DNA of 64,000 nt. Source: Pseudomonadota bacterium. Its GTDB lineage: Bacteria > Desulfobacterota > Desulfovibrionia > Desulfovibrionales > Desulfovibrionaceae. The notes beneath the pieces are model-generated. The model was not told the origin of the DNA, did no database searches, and saw nothing but the letters and a program-made list of their open reading frames with translations. The DNA lies in assembly GCA_023433925.1 (NCBI GenBank), contig JAEYTO010000063.1:30552-94551 (forward strand). The letters run 5' to 3'. Of this stretch, positions 28,101-36,539 are shown piece after piece (the first letter of the stretch is position 1; each line of letters begins with the position of its first letter). Position numbers and translations under genes: made by a program.

Positions 28101-28390
28101 TCTCGCTCAAGGCCGGCGGCACGGGCCTCAACCTGACCAGCGCGGACTACGTCATCCACTACGACCCGTGGTGGAACCCGGCCGTGGAGAACCAGGCCAC
28201 GGACCGCGCGCACCGCATCGGCCAGACGCAGCAGGTCTTCTCCTACAAGATGATCTGCCAGAACACGGTGGAAGAGAAGATCCTCAAGCTCCAGGAGCAG
28301 AAGAAGGGCATCGCCGACGCCATCATCCCCGGCCAGGAGGCCTGGAAGTCGCTTACTCGCGACGATTTGGAAATGCTCTTCGATGTCTAA
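25172..28390 (+). CDS. SWIM zinc-finger SNF2-family DNA helicase/ATPase
   Basis: A 1072-residue protein. An N-terminal SWIM finger (about residues 80-100, YCNCDEGFSGVCRHVGAVAL, CxC...CxH) is followed by a long bacterial SNF2 accessory region (about 150-600). The helicase core (about 605-1060) has motif I DEMGLGKTVQT, motif II DEAQ, motif III LSGTPIENN and, in the second lobe, KAGGTGLNLTSADYVIHYDP and TDRAHRIGQTQ. All ATPase motifs look intact. Such proteins remodel protein-DNA complexes; bacterial roles are largely unknown. The SD is weak. A strong terminator follows, separating it from the small genes at 28662. Confidence 0.92.
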   Translation: MAVADENKVQRILSDFLKDSIPEYIMDGSRGIVSNDGVQKINLNRRDGLWDAEAQIQGEDFQVYATEMSINLENEAVNYYCNCDEGFSGVCRHVGAVALKVLSSLGEKKKAEQAVVTAAPRQEWRQTFRSYFASEHEPEPGKHYLVYRFYPEPERLQVAFFRARQNKAGLSQVQSEVTLEQILENPDWSETTPLLPKVARLLGIYQDYMGHRVELPPGLLTWFFWALKDEYYLFHKDTDQPVRVERKTMRLQLSPALSEDGLTFDIMLSREGKQPFSIEGEDVYFYGQMPLWVLWRGTFYPVQTGLNTSLVQNLVHTPPTIPTGEISEFLDRVWTKLPSSDLHGQEEFLARMDPIFVPARYNPKLFLDEEGSLLTMQISNIYETEHMEVMLPGPNPDLQTGSYSYDGKSFLLRRDQQAEAELINKLHDMSFQARNNANWFLEPEEAITFLLDYYPKLVETYRVFGEKNLTRYKVRLSTPVVVAEVETSEEDKWFNLEVNVEYDGQRVPIEAIWKAWTQGKRYVQLKDGSYTSLPESWLNKLAHKLRALGYDPEKPPKKQFSQFEAPVLDKLIEDLPEVHTDEFYKKLRQKIHSFKEIAPIPVPKGLNATLRPYQQQGLSYLNFLREYEFGGILADEMGLGKTVQTLSFLQHMKEKELGGPNLIIVPTSVLPNWERECQKFVPDMKLLTIYGARREGMFKQVKSSDIVLTTYALLRRDLDELLKFEFNTVILDEAQNIKNPNTITARSVRKLDTSMRLCLSGTPIENNLFELWSLFEFLMPGFLGSQHSFQRGIVKPIKDGDEETLGYLRGRVRPFILRRTKSEVAKDLPPKIETIQYCNLADEQLELYAALAKKLKEQVMQTVDEKGIAKSQMSILDALLKLRQICCHPRLLKLDMPGLNTNLPSGKFDAFQDLVTEVIEEGHKVLVFSQFVQMLHIIRNWLQINRTPFAYLDGASKNRFEQVELFNSDPSIPIFLISLKAGGTGLNLTSADYVIHYDPWWNPAVENQATDRAHRIGQTQQVFSYKMICQNTVEEKILKLQEQKKGIADAIIPGQEAWKSLTRDDLEMLFDV

Positions 28391-28415
28391 GAGGAGCCTT
28401 TTTGTGGATAACTTC

Positions 28416-28453
28416 GCGGGCGGCCGGACGAATCCGGCCGCCCGCTTCGTTTT
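28416..28453 (+). terminator. strong terminator of the SNF2 gene
   Basis: GCGGGCGGCCGGA-CGAA-TCCGGCCGCCCGC is a perfect 13-bp stem with tetraloop followed by TTCGTTTT. The rest of 28454-28661 shows no gene. Confidence 0.9.
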
Positions 28454-28661
28454 CCAGGCTTGCTCTTCCACAGGCGCCTGTTCCCAGGGTGTTCCTTCCA
28501 TTGTTCCTAATTAGCGTATGTATTCGATCTCTGTAGGACATTGGCGGACAGAACAAATGGAATCATGCCGATAGCAAATAATCCCGCTTGAACTAAAGCT
28601 CGCCCCAGACACACGCCGGATTCGCTCCGGCGGCCGGCAAGCCAGGAAAGGAGCGGGGGAA

Positions 28662-28886
28662 ATGAGCCAGGGTTGCGCATACTCAAGCCAGTGCATGCTT
28701 TTCAAGAATTTTCGCGGCGTATCGCCCAAGCTGCGCAAGGACTTCATGGAGCGCATGTGCTCCCATAAGGACAACTTCAGGCGCTGCCGCAGGGCTCAGT
28801 ACCATGCCTTGTACGGCGACGACCCGCCCTTGGACATGCTGCCGCTGCCAGTGAACCTGGAAGGAGGAGTATGGCTCCGGACCTAG
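28662..28886 (+). CDS. small four-cysteine protein of unknown function
   Basis: A 74-residue protein with GGAAAGGAGCGGGGG upstream of the ATG. Four cysteines (5, 11, 33, 42) in the pattern C-x5-C-x21-C-x8-C, ending with RRCRRAQYHALYG, suggest a bound metal or Fe-S cluster; similar cysteine patches occur at the ends of some bacterial sensor proteins. It overlaps the next gene by 16 nt, whose SD lies inside it, so the two are translationally coupled. Not recognised as a named family. Confidence 0.72.
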   Translation: MSQGCAYSSQCMLFKNFRGVSPKLRKDFMERMCSHKDNFRRCRRAQYHALYGDDPPLDMLPLPVNLEGGVWLRT

Positions 28887-29503
28887 GTCAGCGAGGCTTG
28901 GCCAAGCCGGCCCACCCGTGCGGCAAGCCCGCCCGGCGCGGCGCGATCACCTGGGAGCGCGACCTCGATTACGCCCTGCGCAGGGCCAAGGCCGGCGGCA
29001 GGCCCGTGCTCCTCTACTTCCGCGACGAGGCTTCCGTGGCCTGCCGGGCCATGGACGAGGAGACCTTCGCCGACGAATTCGTGGCCGAAGCCATGGCCGT
29101 GCAGGTCATCCCCGCGCTCCTGCCCCACGACCACATCCCGTTCGCGGCGGAGTACGGCGTGACCTGGACGCCCAGCCTGCTCGCGCTCGACCCCGAGGGC
29201 CGCGCGCACCGGCGGGACGTCGGTTTCCTGCCGCCGGAGGAGTTCACGCCCTTCCTCCTCCTGGGCTGCGCCGGCGTCTACTTCGACGGCGACAAGTTCG
29301 AGCACGCCACGCCCCTACTGGACACCCTGCTCGCGCACCACGCCCAAAGCGCCTACGCTCCCGAGGCCCGCTTCCTGCTCGGCATGACCGCCTTCAAGGC
29401 CAGCGGAGACGAAAGCCACCTGCGCCTGGCTTTCGAGGACCTGAGCCGCCACTGGCCGCACAGCCTGTGGACCAAGAAAGCCAGGCCGTACGCGGACTTT
29501 TAG
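28871..29503 (+). CDS. thioredoxin-fold (DUF255/thioredoxin_7-like) protein with a single cysteine
   Basis: A 210-residue protein, SD AAGGAGGAG. The fold is seen in ITWERDLDYALRRAKAGGRP, VLLYFRDEASVACRAMDEET and YGVTWTPSLLALDPEG (cis-Pro). The place of the usual CxxC has only one Cys (SVACRAMDEE), so disulfide exchange by the standard route is unlikely. A helical C-terminal part follows, with a TPR-like stretch (APEARFLLGMTAFKASGD). There is no signal peptide. It is coupled to the cysteine-rich gene before it and ends with a 4-nt tail-to-tail overlap with ftsH. Confidence 0.78.
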   Translation: MAPDLGQRGLAKPAHPCGKPARRGAITWERDLDYALRRAKAGGRPVLLYFRDEASVACRAMDEETFADEFVAEAMAVQVIPALLPHDHIPFAAEYGVTWTPSLLALDPEGRAHRRDVGFLPPEEFTPFLLLGCAGVYFDGDKFEHATPLLDTLLAHHAQSAYAPEARFLLGMTAFKASGDESHLRLAFEDLSRHWPHSLWTKKARPYADF

Positions 29504-31386
29504 AATAAGCCCGCCGGCCTGCGCTTGCGGTCGAAGCCCAGGATTTCGAGCACCTTGTCCCCGGACAGCTCCTCTTCGTCCAGCAGCCGCGAGACCAGCC
29601 TGTCCAGCCCCTCGCGATGCTCCTCCAAGGCTCTGCGCGCCCGGCCATAGGCATCCTCCAGGATGGACGTGACCTCCTCGTCCACCTCGCGGGCCGTCTC
29701 CTCGCTGTACTCCCTGCGCACGGCGATATCCTCGCCCAGGAAGACCTGCTCGTTGCGGCCGCCCAGGGCCATGTGGCTGAAGCGACGGCCCATGCCCCAC
29801 TCCAGGACCATGCGCCGGGCGTGGCGCGTGGCCTCCACGAGGTCGTTGCCCGCGCCGCTGGTCATGGTGCCGAGCACGAGCTCCTCCGAGGCCCGGCCGC
29901 CCATCATCACGGCCAGGCGGTCCAGAAGGTACTCGCGGGTGTAAACGTACTTCTCGGTCTCCGGGAGCTGCTGGGTCACGCCCATGCTCAGGGCGCGGGG
30001 CACGATGGAGACCTTGTGCAGGGGATCGGCGTTGGGCATGACCGCGGCCACCAAGGCATGGCCGCCCTCGTGGTAGGCCACGCTGCGCTTCTCCTCCTCG
30101 CTCACGGCCAGTCCCTGGCGCACCAGGCCCATGAGCACCTTGTCGCGGGCCTGCTCCACGTCCTCGCCGAGGATCTCCTGGCGGTCGGCGCGGGCCGCCA
30201 TGAGCGCGGCCTCGTTGAGCAGATTCTTCAGGTCGGCCCCGCTGAATCCGGGCGTGCCGCGGGCCAGCGACTCCAGGTTGACGTCGCCCGCCAGGGGCTT
30301 GTTGCGCGCATGGATGTGCAGGATGTCCAACCTGGCCTTGGTCGTGGGCAAGGGAATGGTCACCCGCCGGTCGAAGCGGCCCGGTCGCAGGAGCGCCGAA
30401 TCCAGGATGTCCGGGCGGTTCGTGGCGCTCATGACGATGACGTCATGGCTCTGCTCGAAGCCGTCCAGCTCGGACAGGAGCTGGTTCAGGGTCTGCTCGC
30501 GCTCGTCGTGGCCGCCGCCCAGGCCTGCCCCGCGCTTGCGGCCGATGGAGTCCAGCTCGTCGATGAAGATGATGCTCGGCGCGTTCTTCTTGGCGTCCTC
30601 GAACAGGCTGCGCACGCGCGACGCGCCCACGCCCACGAACATCTCCATGAAGTCCGAGCCCGTGATGGAGAAGAAGGGCACGCCCGCCTCGCCGGCCACG
30701 GCCCGCGCGAGAAGCGTCTTGCCGCAGCCGGGCGGCCCGACCAGGAGCACGCCGCGCGGCACCTGCGCGCCCAGACGCCGCACCTTGCCGGGTTCCTTGA
30801 GGTAGGTCACGATCTCCTGAAGCTCTTCCTTGGCGCCCTCGGCGCCGGCCACGTCGGCGAAGGTCGTGCGCTCCTTGCGCTGATCGTAGAGCTTGGCCCG
30901 GCTGCGGCCCATGCCGAACAGGTTGCCTGCCCCGCCTCCGCCGACTCGCTTGAACTGGGCCCAGACGAGAAGGCCTAAAAAGAGCATGGGCAGCAGCCCG
31001 AACAGGAGCAGCCAGAGCCAGGAGCCGTCGGACTCGGGCCGGGTGCGCAACTGCACGTTATTCGTCTGGAGAAGCTCGAAGAGTTGCGGGTCGCCGAAAG
31101 ATGGAATGTACGTGCGGAAGCGGGAAAGCTCCATGTCCTGAGCCGCGCCGTCAGGACGGTATTTGATGGCCCTGCGCAGCTCGCCGTCGATGCGCTGTCC
31201 CTGCACCTGGACGCTGGCCACGTTGCCGACGTCGAGCTGCTTCCGGAACTCGCTGTAGCTCAGGGGCGGCGGGGAAGTCGCGCCGCGAGAGAGCCACAGG
31301 AAGCCCATGAGCAGGAGAAACAGGAGGAACACGACGCCCCACGCCGGGCGCCCCTGATCCCCGGGGGAATTTCGCGCGCCGTTCAT
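29500..31386 (-). CDS. ftsH: ATP-dependent zinc metalloprotease FtsH
   Basis: A 628-residue enzyme with two membrane spans (about 16-33 and 122-143). The AAA domain has Walker [12 protein letters not shown], the pore loop FMEMFVGVG, Walker [12 protein letters not shown] and the second region of homology [20 protein letters not shown]. The protease site is HEGGH, where HEAGH is commoner; the zinc ligands and catalytic Glu are kept. FtsH degrades misfolded membrane proteins and regulators. The start lies 7 nt after a small coupled gene, and the AAGGG of its SD is within that gene's end. Confidence 0.96.
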   Translation of the reverse strand: MNGARNSPGDQGRPAWGVVFLLFLLLMGFLWLSRGATSPPPLSYSEFRKQLDVGNVASVQVQGQRIDGELRRAIKYRPDGAAQDMELSRFRTYIPSFGDPQLFELLQTNNVQLRTRPESDGSWLWLLLFGLLPMLFLGLLVWAQFKRVGGGGAGNLFGMGRSRAKLYDQRKERTTFADVAGAEGAKEELQEIVTYLKEPGKVRRLGAQVPRGVLLVGPPGCGKTLLARAVAGEAGVPFFSITGSDFMEMFVGVGASRVRSLFEDAKKNAPSIIFIDELDSIGRKRGAGLGGGHDEREQTLNQLLSELDGFEQSHDVIVMSATNRPDILDSALLRPGRFDRRVTIPLPTTKARLDILHIHARNKPLAGDVNLESLARGTPGFSGADLKNLLNEAALMAARADRQEILGEDVEQARDKVLMGLVRQGLAVSEEEKRSVAYHEGGHALVAAVMPNADPLHKVSIVPRALSMGVTQQLPETEKYVYTREYLLDRLAVMMGGRASEELVLGTMTSGAGNDLVEATRHARRMVLEWGMGRRFSHMALGGRNEQVFLGEDIAVRREYSEETAREVDEEVTSILEDAYGRARRALEEHREGLDRLVSRLLDEEELSGDKVLEILGFDRKRRPAGLF

Positions 31387-31393
31387 GCGCGGC

Positions 31394-31516
31394 TCAACCC
31401 TTGGCCTCGCGCCGCTTGCGCGGACGGAGCAACTGCTCGTAACGGGCGGCCATGATCTTGACCAGGGCCCGGACCATCTCGCGGGCCTGCCTCTCCACGG
31501 GCGTGAGCGCCTGCAT
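31394..31516 (-). CDS. small basic leader gene upstream of ftsH (40 aa)
   Basis: ATG 31516 has a perfect SD (AAGGAGGTCGC) and the frame ends at TGA 31394, 7 nt before the ftsH ATG. The 40 residues are helical and basic, with two amphipathic turns (TPVERQAREMVRALVKIMAA, then RPRKRREAKG). There is no membrane span or signal. The arrangement suggests a small partner protein or a coupling leader that sets ftsH translation. The family was not recognised. The SD and spacing are the main support. Confidence 0.55.
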   Translation of the reverse strand: MQALTPVERQAREMVRALVKIMAARYEQLLRPRKRREAKG

Positions 31517-31739
31517 GCGACCTCCTTGGAAGGGGTTGGTTCTCTTCCCGGACTTCCCGGAATTGTTCAGCTTCCGACTATGACACGGGTCCAGACCGCT
31601 GGCTGTAGGCGCAAGGCGCGATGCGCTGTAGGCTTCATTCCCAGGGACAGGCTTGCGCGCGGCCCGCTTCGGAGCGCATAGTGGCCGATGGCGGAAGGAT
31701 CGGCCCGCCCCGGTGGGCCGCAATTCGAGGGAACGGATC

Positions 31740-33122
31740 ATGCCCGTGAACGGCCAGACATTTCTCCAGCGATCACGCCTGCGAGCCCTCTGGTTCGGCC
31801 TGGATTCCAGCTTCTGGTTCAGGCCATCGCTCATGGTCCTGGGCTCCATCGGCCTGGCTGTCGCGCTCCTGACCCTGGACGGGCTCTTCCCGGACACGAT
31901 CCAGCGCATCCCGCTCGTCTACGGCGGCGGGCCCGAGGCTGCCCAGACCATCCTGTCCACCATCGCCTCGTCCCTGATCAACGTGGTCAGCGTGACCTTC
32001 TCCATCACCATCGTGGCGCTGTCGCTGGCCTCGACCCAGTTCGGTCCGCGCCTGCTCAACAACTTCATGCGCGACCAGGGAAACCAGCTCGTGCTCGGCT
32101 ACTTCGTGGCCATCTTCGTCTACTGCCTGCTCATCATCCGTGCCATCCGCGTGACCGATCCCTTCACGCCTCCCCTGTCCGTGACGGCCGGTATCCTGCT
32201 GGCCATCCTGGCCTTCTTCGTGCTCATCTACTTCCTCCACCACATCGCTTCGTCCATCAAGGCCGAAACCCTCGTGCACATGGTGGACAAGGAACTCGTC
32301 AAGACCATCGAGGAACTCTGCCCCGAGCCCATGGGCACGGACGCAGAGGAGCCCGAGCCCGTGCCCGACATGCCCGAGGGATTCGCCGCCGAATCGGCCG
32401 TGGTCCCGGCCATGGAGCACGGCTATCTGCAAGCCCTGGAGATCGGCGGGTTGGTGGCCTTGGCCAGGGACAAGGACCTCGTCCTCGCCCTGGCCTACCG
32501 GCCCGGCGACTACATCGCCCAGGGCACGCCACTCTTGCGAGCCTGGCCGGGCGCGTTCCTCAACCGCGAGATCGTGGAGGCCGTCAACGACCAGTTCGTC
32601 ATCGGCAGCCAACGCACGCCCTTCCAGGACCTGGAGTACGCCATCAATCAGCTCGTGGAGATCGCCTTGCGCGCCCTGTCGCCAGGCATCAACGACACGT
32701 TCACGGCCATCGGCTGCATCGACCGCCTGGGCTCGGCCCTGTCCCTACTGGCCCGGCGGCGCATGCCGCGCACGGCCCATCGCGACGATGACGGCACCCT
32801 GCGCGTGGTCGTACACCCCAACACCTTCACGGGGGCCATGGACGCTGCTTTCGACGCCATCCGCCAGAACAGCGCGCACCACGCGGCCGTGATCATCCGC
32901 ATGCTCGAAGTGCTCCAGGCCGTGGCCATGTTCGCCCACACCCGAGAACGTAAGGAGGTCATCCACAAGCATGCGGACATGATCCTGCGCGCGGCCGAGC
33001 GCAACCTGCCCGAGGAGAACGACATTCGCGACATGCGCCGGCGCCACGAGGAGTTGACGCGCATGCTCGACAGATCGGGCCGCGATGAGCACCAGGAAAA
33101 GGCCAAGAAGCACCAAGCCTAG
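31740..33122 (+). CDS. DUF2254 membrane protein
   Basis: A 460-residue protein; the ATG at 31740 follows GAGGGAACGG and an upstream start at 31653 adds unconserved residues. Four hydrophobic spans lie in the first 175 residues (SLMVLGSIGLAVALLTL, VVSVTFSITIVALSLAS, LGYFVAIFVYCLLIIRAI, SVTAGILLAILAFFVLIYF). The DUF2254 signature STQFGPRLLNNFMRDQ and the soluble-part motifs DLEYAINQLVEIALRALSP and NDTFTAIGCIDRL are present. The function is unknown. A role in ion balance or envelope stress has only been guessed for the family. Confidence 0.85.
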   Translation: MPVNGQTFLQRSRLRALWFGLDSSFWFRPSLMVLGSIGLAVALLTLDGLFPDTIQRIPLVYGGGPEAAQTILSTIASSLINVVSVTFSITIVALSLASTQFGPRLLNNFMRDQGNQLVLGYFVAIFVYCLLIIRAIRVTDPFTPPLSVTAGILLAILAFFVLIYFLHHIASSIKAETLVHMVDKELVKTIEELCPEPMGTDAEEPEPVPDMPEGFAAESAVVPAMEHGYLQALEIGGLVALARDKDLVLALAYRPGDYIAQGTPLLRAWPGAFLNREIVEAVNDQFVIGSQRTPFQDLEYAINQLVEIALRALSPGINDTFTAIGCIDRLGSALSLLARRRMPRTAHRDDDGTLRVVVHPNTFTGAMDAAFDAIRQNSAHHAAVIIRMLEVLQAVAMFAHTRERKEVIHKHADMILRAAERNLPEENDIRDMRRRHEELTRMLDRSGRDEHQEKAKKHQA

Positions 33123-33255
33123 AAGCGCGCTGGGGTTTTCTCTCGCGGCATCGACTTAGAGCCACGAACAAAACCTGATCCGACCTGATAAAAATTTAGC
33201 AATAGCAATGACTAGGAGAGTGACTGAGGGGTTTTGTTGCTAGCCCTTAGTACGG

Positions 33256-33380
33256 CTGTGTCACAAGCTTCTGGCACGAATTGCATATGGGCCATTTCAT
33301 GGCTGATCTACCTGGCAAGTTTGGATAGCACGCCCAAATTATCTTTAATATCTTCAAGGGATAGTGCTTTGGTGACACAG
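33256..33380. mobile_element. MITE-like segment bounded by CTGTGTCAC inverted repeats
   Basis: CTGTGTCAC (33256-33264) and GTGACACAG (33372-33380) are perfect 9-bp inverted ends around an AT-richer 107-nt core that has no gene of its own. Size and ends resemble a miniature inverted-repeat element or a decayed insertion sequence end. No target duplication is certain. The remaining 33123-33602 spacer holds the D3 and C5 repeats and no gene. Confidence 0.4.
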
Positions 33381-33410
33381 TAGCGTTAGAGCGGTTTGCA
33401 CAAGCTTGAG

Positions 33411-33436
33411 AGATGGCGCTGCCCTCTCTCGGACCC
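33411..33436 (+). repeat. family D repeat, copy D3 (short)
   Basis: GAGAGATGGCGCTGCCCTCT followed by CTCGG, a degenerate form of the family D hairpin. Confidence 0.45.
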
Positions 33437-33535
33437 TCCCTCGCCGGAAGCCCATCAAAACAAGGGCTCCGGCCCCTATCGCTTCCGCAAACAGCCATGG
33501 CCGGGAAATCAAGCCGCGGCGGATGCCGCGAAAAA

Positions 33536-33598
33536 GGGTTCCAAGGGGCGCGCCCCTTGGCGGGTGGGGTGTGGGGAGGGCGGCGCCCTCCCCGCCAT
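33536..33598 (-). repeat. family C repeat, copy C5 (inverted)
   Basis: CCAAGGGGCGCGCCCCTTGG (33541-33560) is a perfect 20-bp palindrome, and GGGGAGGGC-GGC-GCCCTCCCC (33574-33594) a 9-bp hairpin. It lies 5 nt beyond the end of the ABC permease gene, so it probably terminates that operon. Confidence 0.75.
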
Positions 33599-33602
33599 TC
33601 TC

Positions 33603-34384
33603 CTAACGCCTGCCCTGGAAGCGCCAGCGGCAGGCCAAGCGCTCGATGACCTCCACCGACTCGTAGAGAATCACGCCCAGCAGGGACATGCCGAAGATGC
33701 CGCTGAACATGCGCAGGTAGTCCAGGCTGCCCCAGGCGTCGATGATCATGTAGCCCAGGCCCGTCTCGGTGGCGAAGGACTCCACGAAGAACAGCACGGC
33801 CACGCTGACGCCCGTGCCCAGGCGCAGGGCCGTGAAGCCGTGCGGCAGGGCCGCTGGCAGGAGCACGTCCAGGAACACCCGCGCCTTGCCCGCGCCCAGG
33901 GAGACCACGGAGTCGATGTGCTTGTGGTGCACGCCGCGCACGCCGTCGCGGGTGGTCACGAGGATCTGGTAGGCCAGGATGAGCGCGATCATGGCCACCT
34001 TGGAGGCGTCGCCCAGGCCGAGCAGCAGGAGAAAAACGGGCAGGAGCACGATCTTGGGGACGGGATAGGTCAGGGACACGAAGGGCGACAGGAGCGCGTC
34101 GGCGCGCCGGCTGCCGCCCATGAGGATGCCCAGGGGGAAGGCGGTGAACCAGGCCAGGGCCATGGCCGCCACGGCCCGCAAGGCGCTGGCCCCGAAGTGT
34201 CGCCAGAAGGCGGCCGTGCGCGCATGGCCGGCGAAGGCGGCCAGGGCGTCCTCGGGCGTCGGGAGCACGCTGGAGCCCAGGACCTCGGCCAGGGCCTTCC
34301 AGGACAATCCCAGGAGCAGGGTCACGAGGAGGTAGCGGCCGAGCTTGCCCAACCGGGCTAAAATGGACAGGCGGGCGGCGGGGC

Positions 34385-34388
<4 letters not shown>
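33603..34388 (-). CDS. ABC transporter permease, TauC/SsuC/NrtB type
   Basis: A 261-residue permease. The likely start is a TTG at 34388 with GGAG seven to eight bases upstream, overlapping the ATPase stop (TTGA); no ATG fits. Six spans are visible, with the family loop near the C-terminal half (VSLGAGKARVFLDVLLPAAL, the EAA-type coupling helix that touches the ATPase) and GVSVAVLFFVESFATETGLG. It imports a small ligand such as a sulfonate, nitrate, thiamine precursor or similar; the binding protein is at 35499. Coupling to the ATPase is by overlap. Confidence 0.87.
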
Positions 34389-35122
<734 letters not shown>

Positions 35123-35141
35123 GCCGACACTCCCCTATTAG

Positions 35142-35264
35142 AGTAGATTGCTTTTCAGACGCCCGCTCCGGCGTTGGCGGCGCAAGTGAATTGCGCCTAC
35201 GCCTACGCGGCGGCAAGCCATGCCGAGGCATGGCTTGCAGAGCATTTTCAAAAGCAAAATGCTC
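35142..35264 (+). repeat. family A dispersed repeat, copy A2
   Basis: Same orientation as A1. Stems: GGCGCAA/TTGCGCC, an 11-bp CAAGCCATGCC/GGCATGGCTTG and GAGCATTTT/AAAATGCTC. It stands between the binding-protein gene and the ATPase gene of one ABC system. Confidence 0.8.
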
Positions 35265-35286
35265 AAAAGCACTTGGCAATGAAACC

Positions 35287-35349
35287 GGGAAGGGCGTCGC
35301 CCTCCCCGAGCCCCACCCACCAAGGGCCACAGGCCCTTGGAACCCGTTG
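35287..35349 (+). repeat. family C repeat, copy C2
   Basis: GGGAAGGGC-GTC-GCCCTCCCC hairpin, then CCCACCCACCAAGGG and CCCTTGGAACCCG as in C3. Confidence 0.7.
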
Positions 35350-35427
35350 TTTCATTTGTAAGGCACATTGAATGCACCGCAGCAGCCTGCAATCAATCCA
35401 TAACCCATTGCCCACGGCCCGGACCAC

Positions 35428-35497
35428 ACGGGGTCCAGGGGCCCACGGCCCCTGGCGGGAGAGAGCTCGAGAGAGGGCGCGGAGCCCTCTCTCGGTT
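35428..35497 (+). repeat. family D repeat, copy D4
   Basis: CACGGGGTCCAGGGGCCC, an inner CCAGGGGCC/GGCCCCTGG hairpin, then GAGAGAGGGC-GCGGA-GCCCTCTCTC. It abuts the stop codon of the binding-protein gene at 35499. The spacer 35123-35498 is filled almost wholly by A2, C2 and D4. Confidence 0.75.
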
Positions 35498-35498
35498 C

Positions 35499-36437
35499 TT
35501 ATCGCGCGGGCACGAGCCGTTCATAGGCGATGCGCTCGCTCAGCAGGCCCTGGCCGAGCATCCAGGCCTGCACGTCCTCGATCTCCTGGGGCGCGGGCAG
35601 CCTTGGCGCGGGATAGCGGTACATGGGAAAGCTGTCCTTGAGCTCGGGCGGAATGCGCGCGACCTCGGCCATGAGCCCGCGATATGTCTCCGGGCTGGCG
35701 GCCAGCCGCCGCAGGGCCTCGCCATAAGCAGCCAGGAAGCGCTCCAGGGTGGCCGCGTCCGCCAGCCTGTCGGCCAGACAGAGCACCGTGAGCGGCATGG
35801 CCAGCTTCTGGTCCGTGGCGAGCACCGTTCCGCCCTTGGACTCGGCCAGGGTCAGGAGCGGCTCGGGCAGCAGGGCCAGGTCGATCTCGCCGGCCAGGAG
35901 CATCTGCATGCGGATGGGGATCTTCTTGATCTCCAGGGGGACCATGGCTCCGGCCGGGATGGCGTGGGCAGCCTCCATGCGTTGCAGGAGCAGCTCGATG
36001 ATGGTCGAGCGCGAGATGCTCACGGAATGGCCGGACAATTCCGCCAGGCTCAGCCCGGCCTTGCGCGGCGAGGTGACGATGCCGAACATGCGCCGCTCCG
36101 GGCTCGACTCGTAGGCGATGGTCGCCACGCGCAGGGGCGCGCCGGCCTTGATCAGCAGGAGCGTGGCCACGAGGTCGCCGAAGTAGCCGTCCAGGCGGCC
36201 AGCCTGCATGGCCGTGTCGCGCTCCAGGGCGCTCATGAAGCCGACAAGCTCGATGTTCAGCCCCTGGGCCTCGAAGAGCCCCTCGCGCGCGGCCACGTGC
36301 AGTGGGAGGGTGTCCAGGACCGGCAGGACGCCGAAGCGGATGGTCTGCCTGGGCTGGGCCTGGGCCTGATTCGCGGCCATGGTCAGCGTCCAGGCGACGG
36401 CAAGGGCCAGGGCCAGGCCCGCCACGAGTCTGCGCAT
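35499..36437 (-). CDS. ABC transporter substrate-binding protein, NMT1/SsuA/TauA-like
   Basis: A 312-residue protein with SD CGAGGAGACGAGC and a signal peptide ending at ANQAQAQ (about residue 27). The NMT1-type fold shows IRFGVLPVLDTLPLHVAARE, QAGRLDGYFGDLVATLLLIK and ISRSTIIELLLQRM. The hydrophobic ligand loop suggests a thiamine-precursor, sulfonate or nitrate-like small molecule. The cognate ATPase and permease are at 35122 and 34388, separated by 376 nt of repeats, so transcription may be uncoupled. Confidence 0.87.
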   Translation of the reverse strand: MRRLVAGLALALAVAWTLTMAANQAQAQPRQTIRFGVLPVLDTLPLHVAAREGLFEAQGLNIELVGFMSALERDTAMQAGRLDGYFGDLVATLLLIKAGAPLRVATIAYESSPERRMFGIVTSPRKAGLSLAELSGHSVSISRSTIIELLLQRMEAAHAIPAGAMVPLEIKKIPIRMQMLLAGEIDLALLPEPLLTLAESKGGTVLATDQKLAMPLTVLCLADRLADAATLERFLAAYGEALRRLAASPETYRGLMAEVARIPPELKDSFPMYRYPAPRLPAPQEIEDVQAWMLGQGLLSERIAYERLVPAR

Positions 36438-36539
36438 GCTCGTCTCCTCGCGGCGGTTCGCGGCCGCCGCATGCGGTGCTTTGGGAACCAGCCCTAGCTA
36501 GCACGCCAAGCCGGCCAAGGGAAGTCCCGCGCGGGCGCG

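Noticed and set aside
33247..33498. Short minus-strand open frame across the MITE-like segment.
   Set aside because: It spans an inverted repeat end and repeat D3, and shows no transposase motif; not accepted as a gene.
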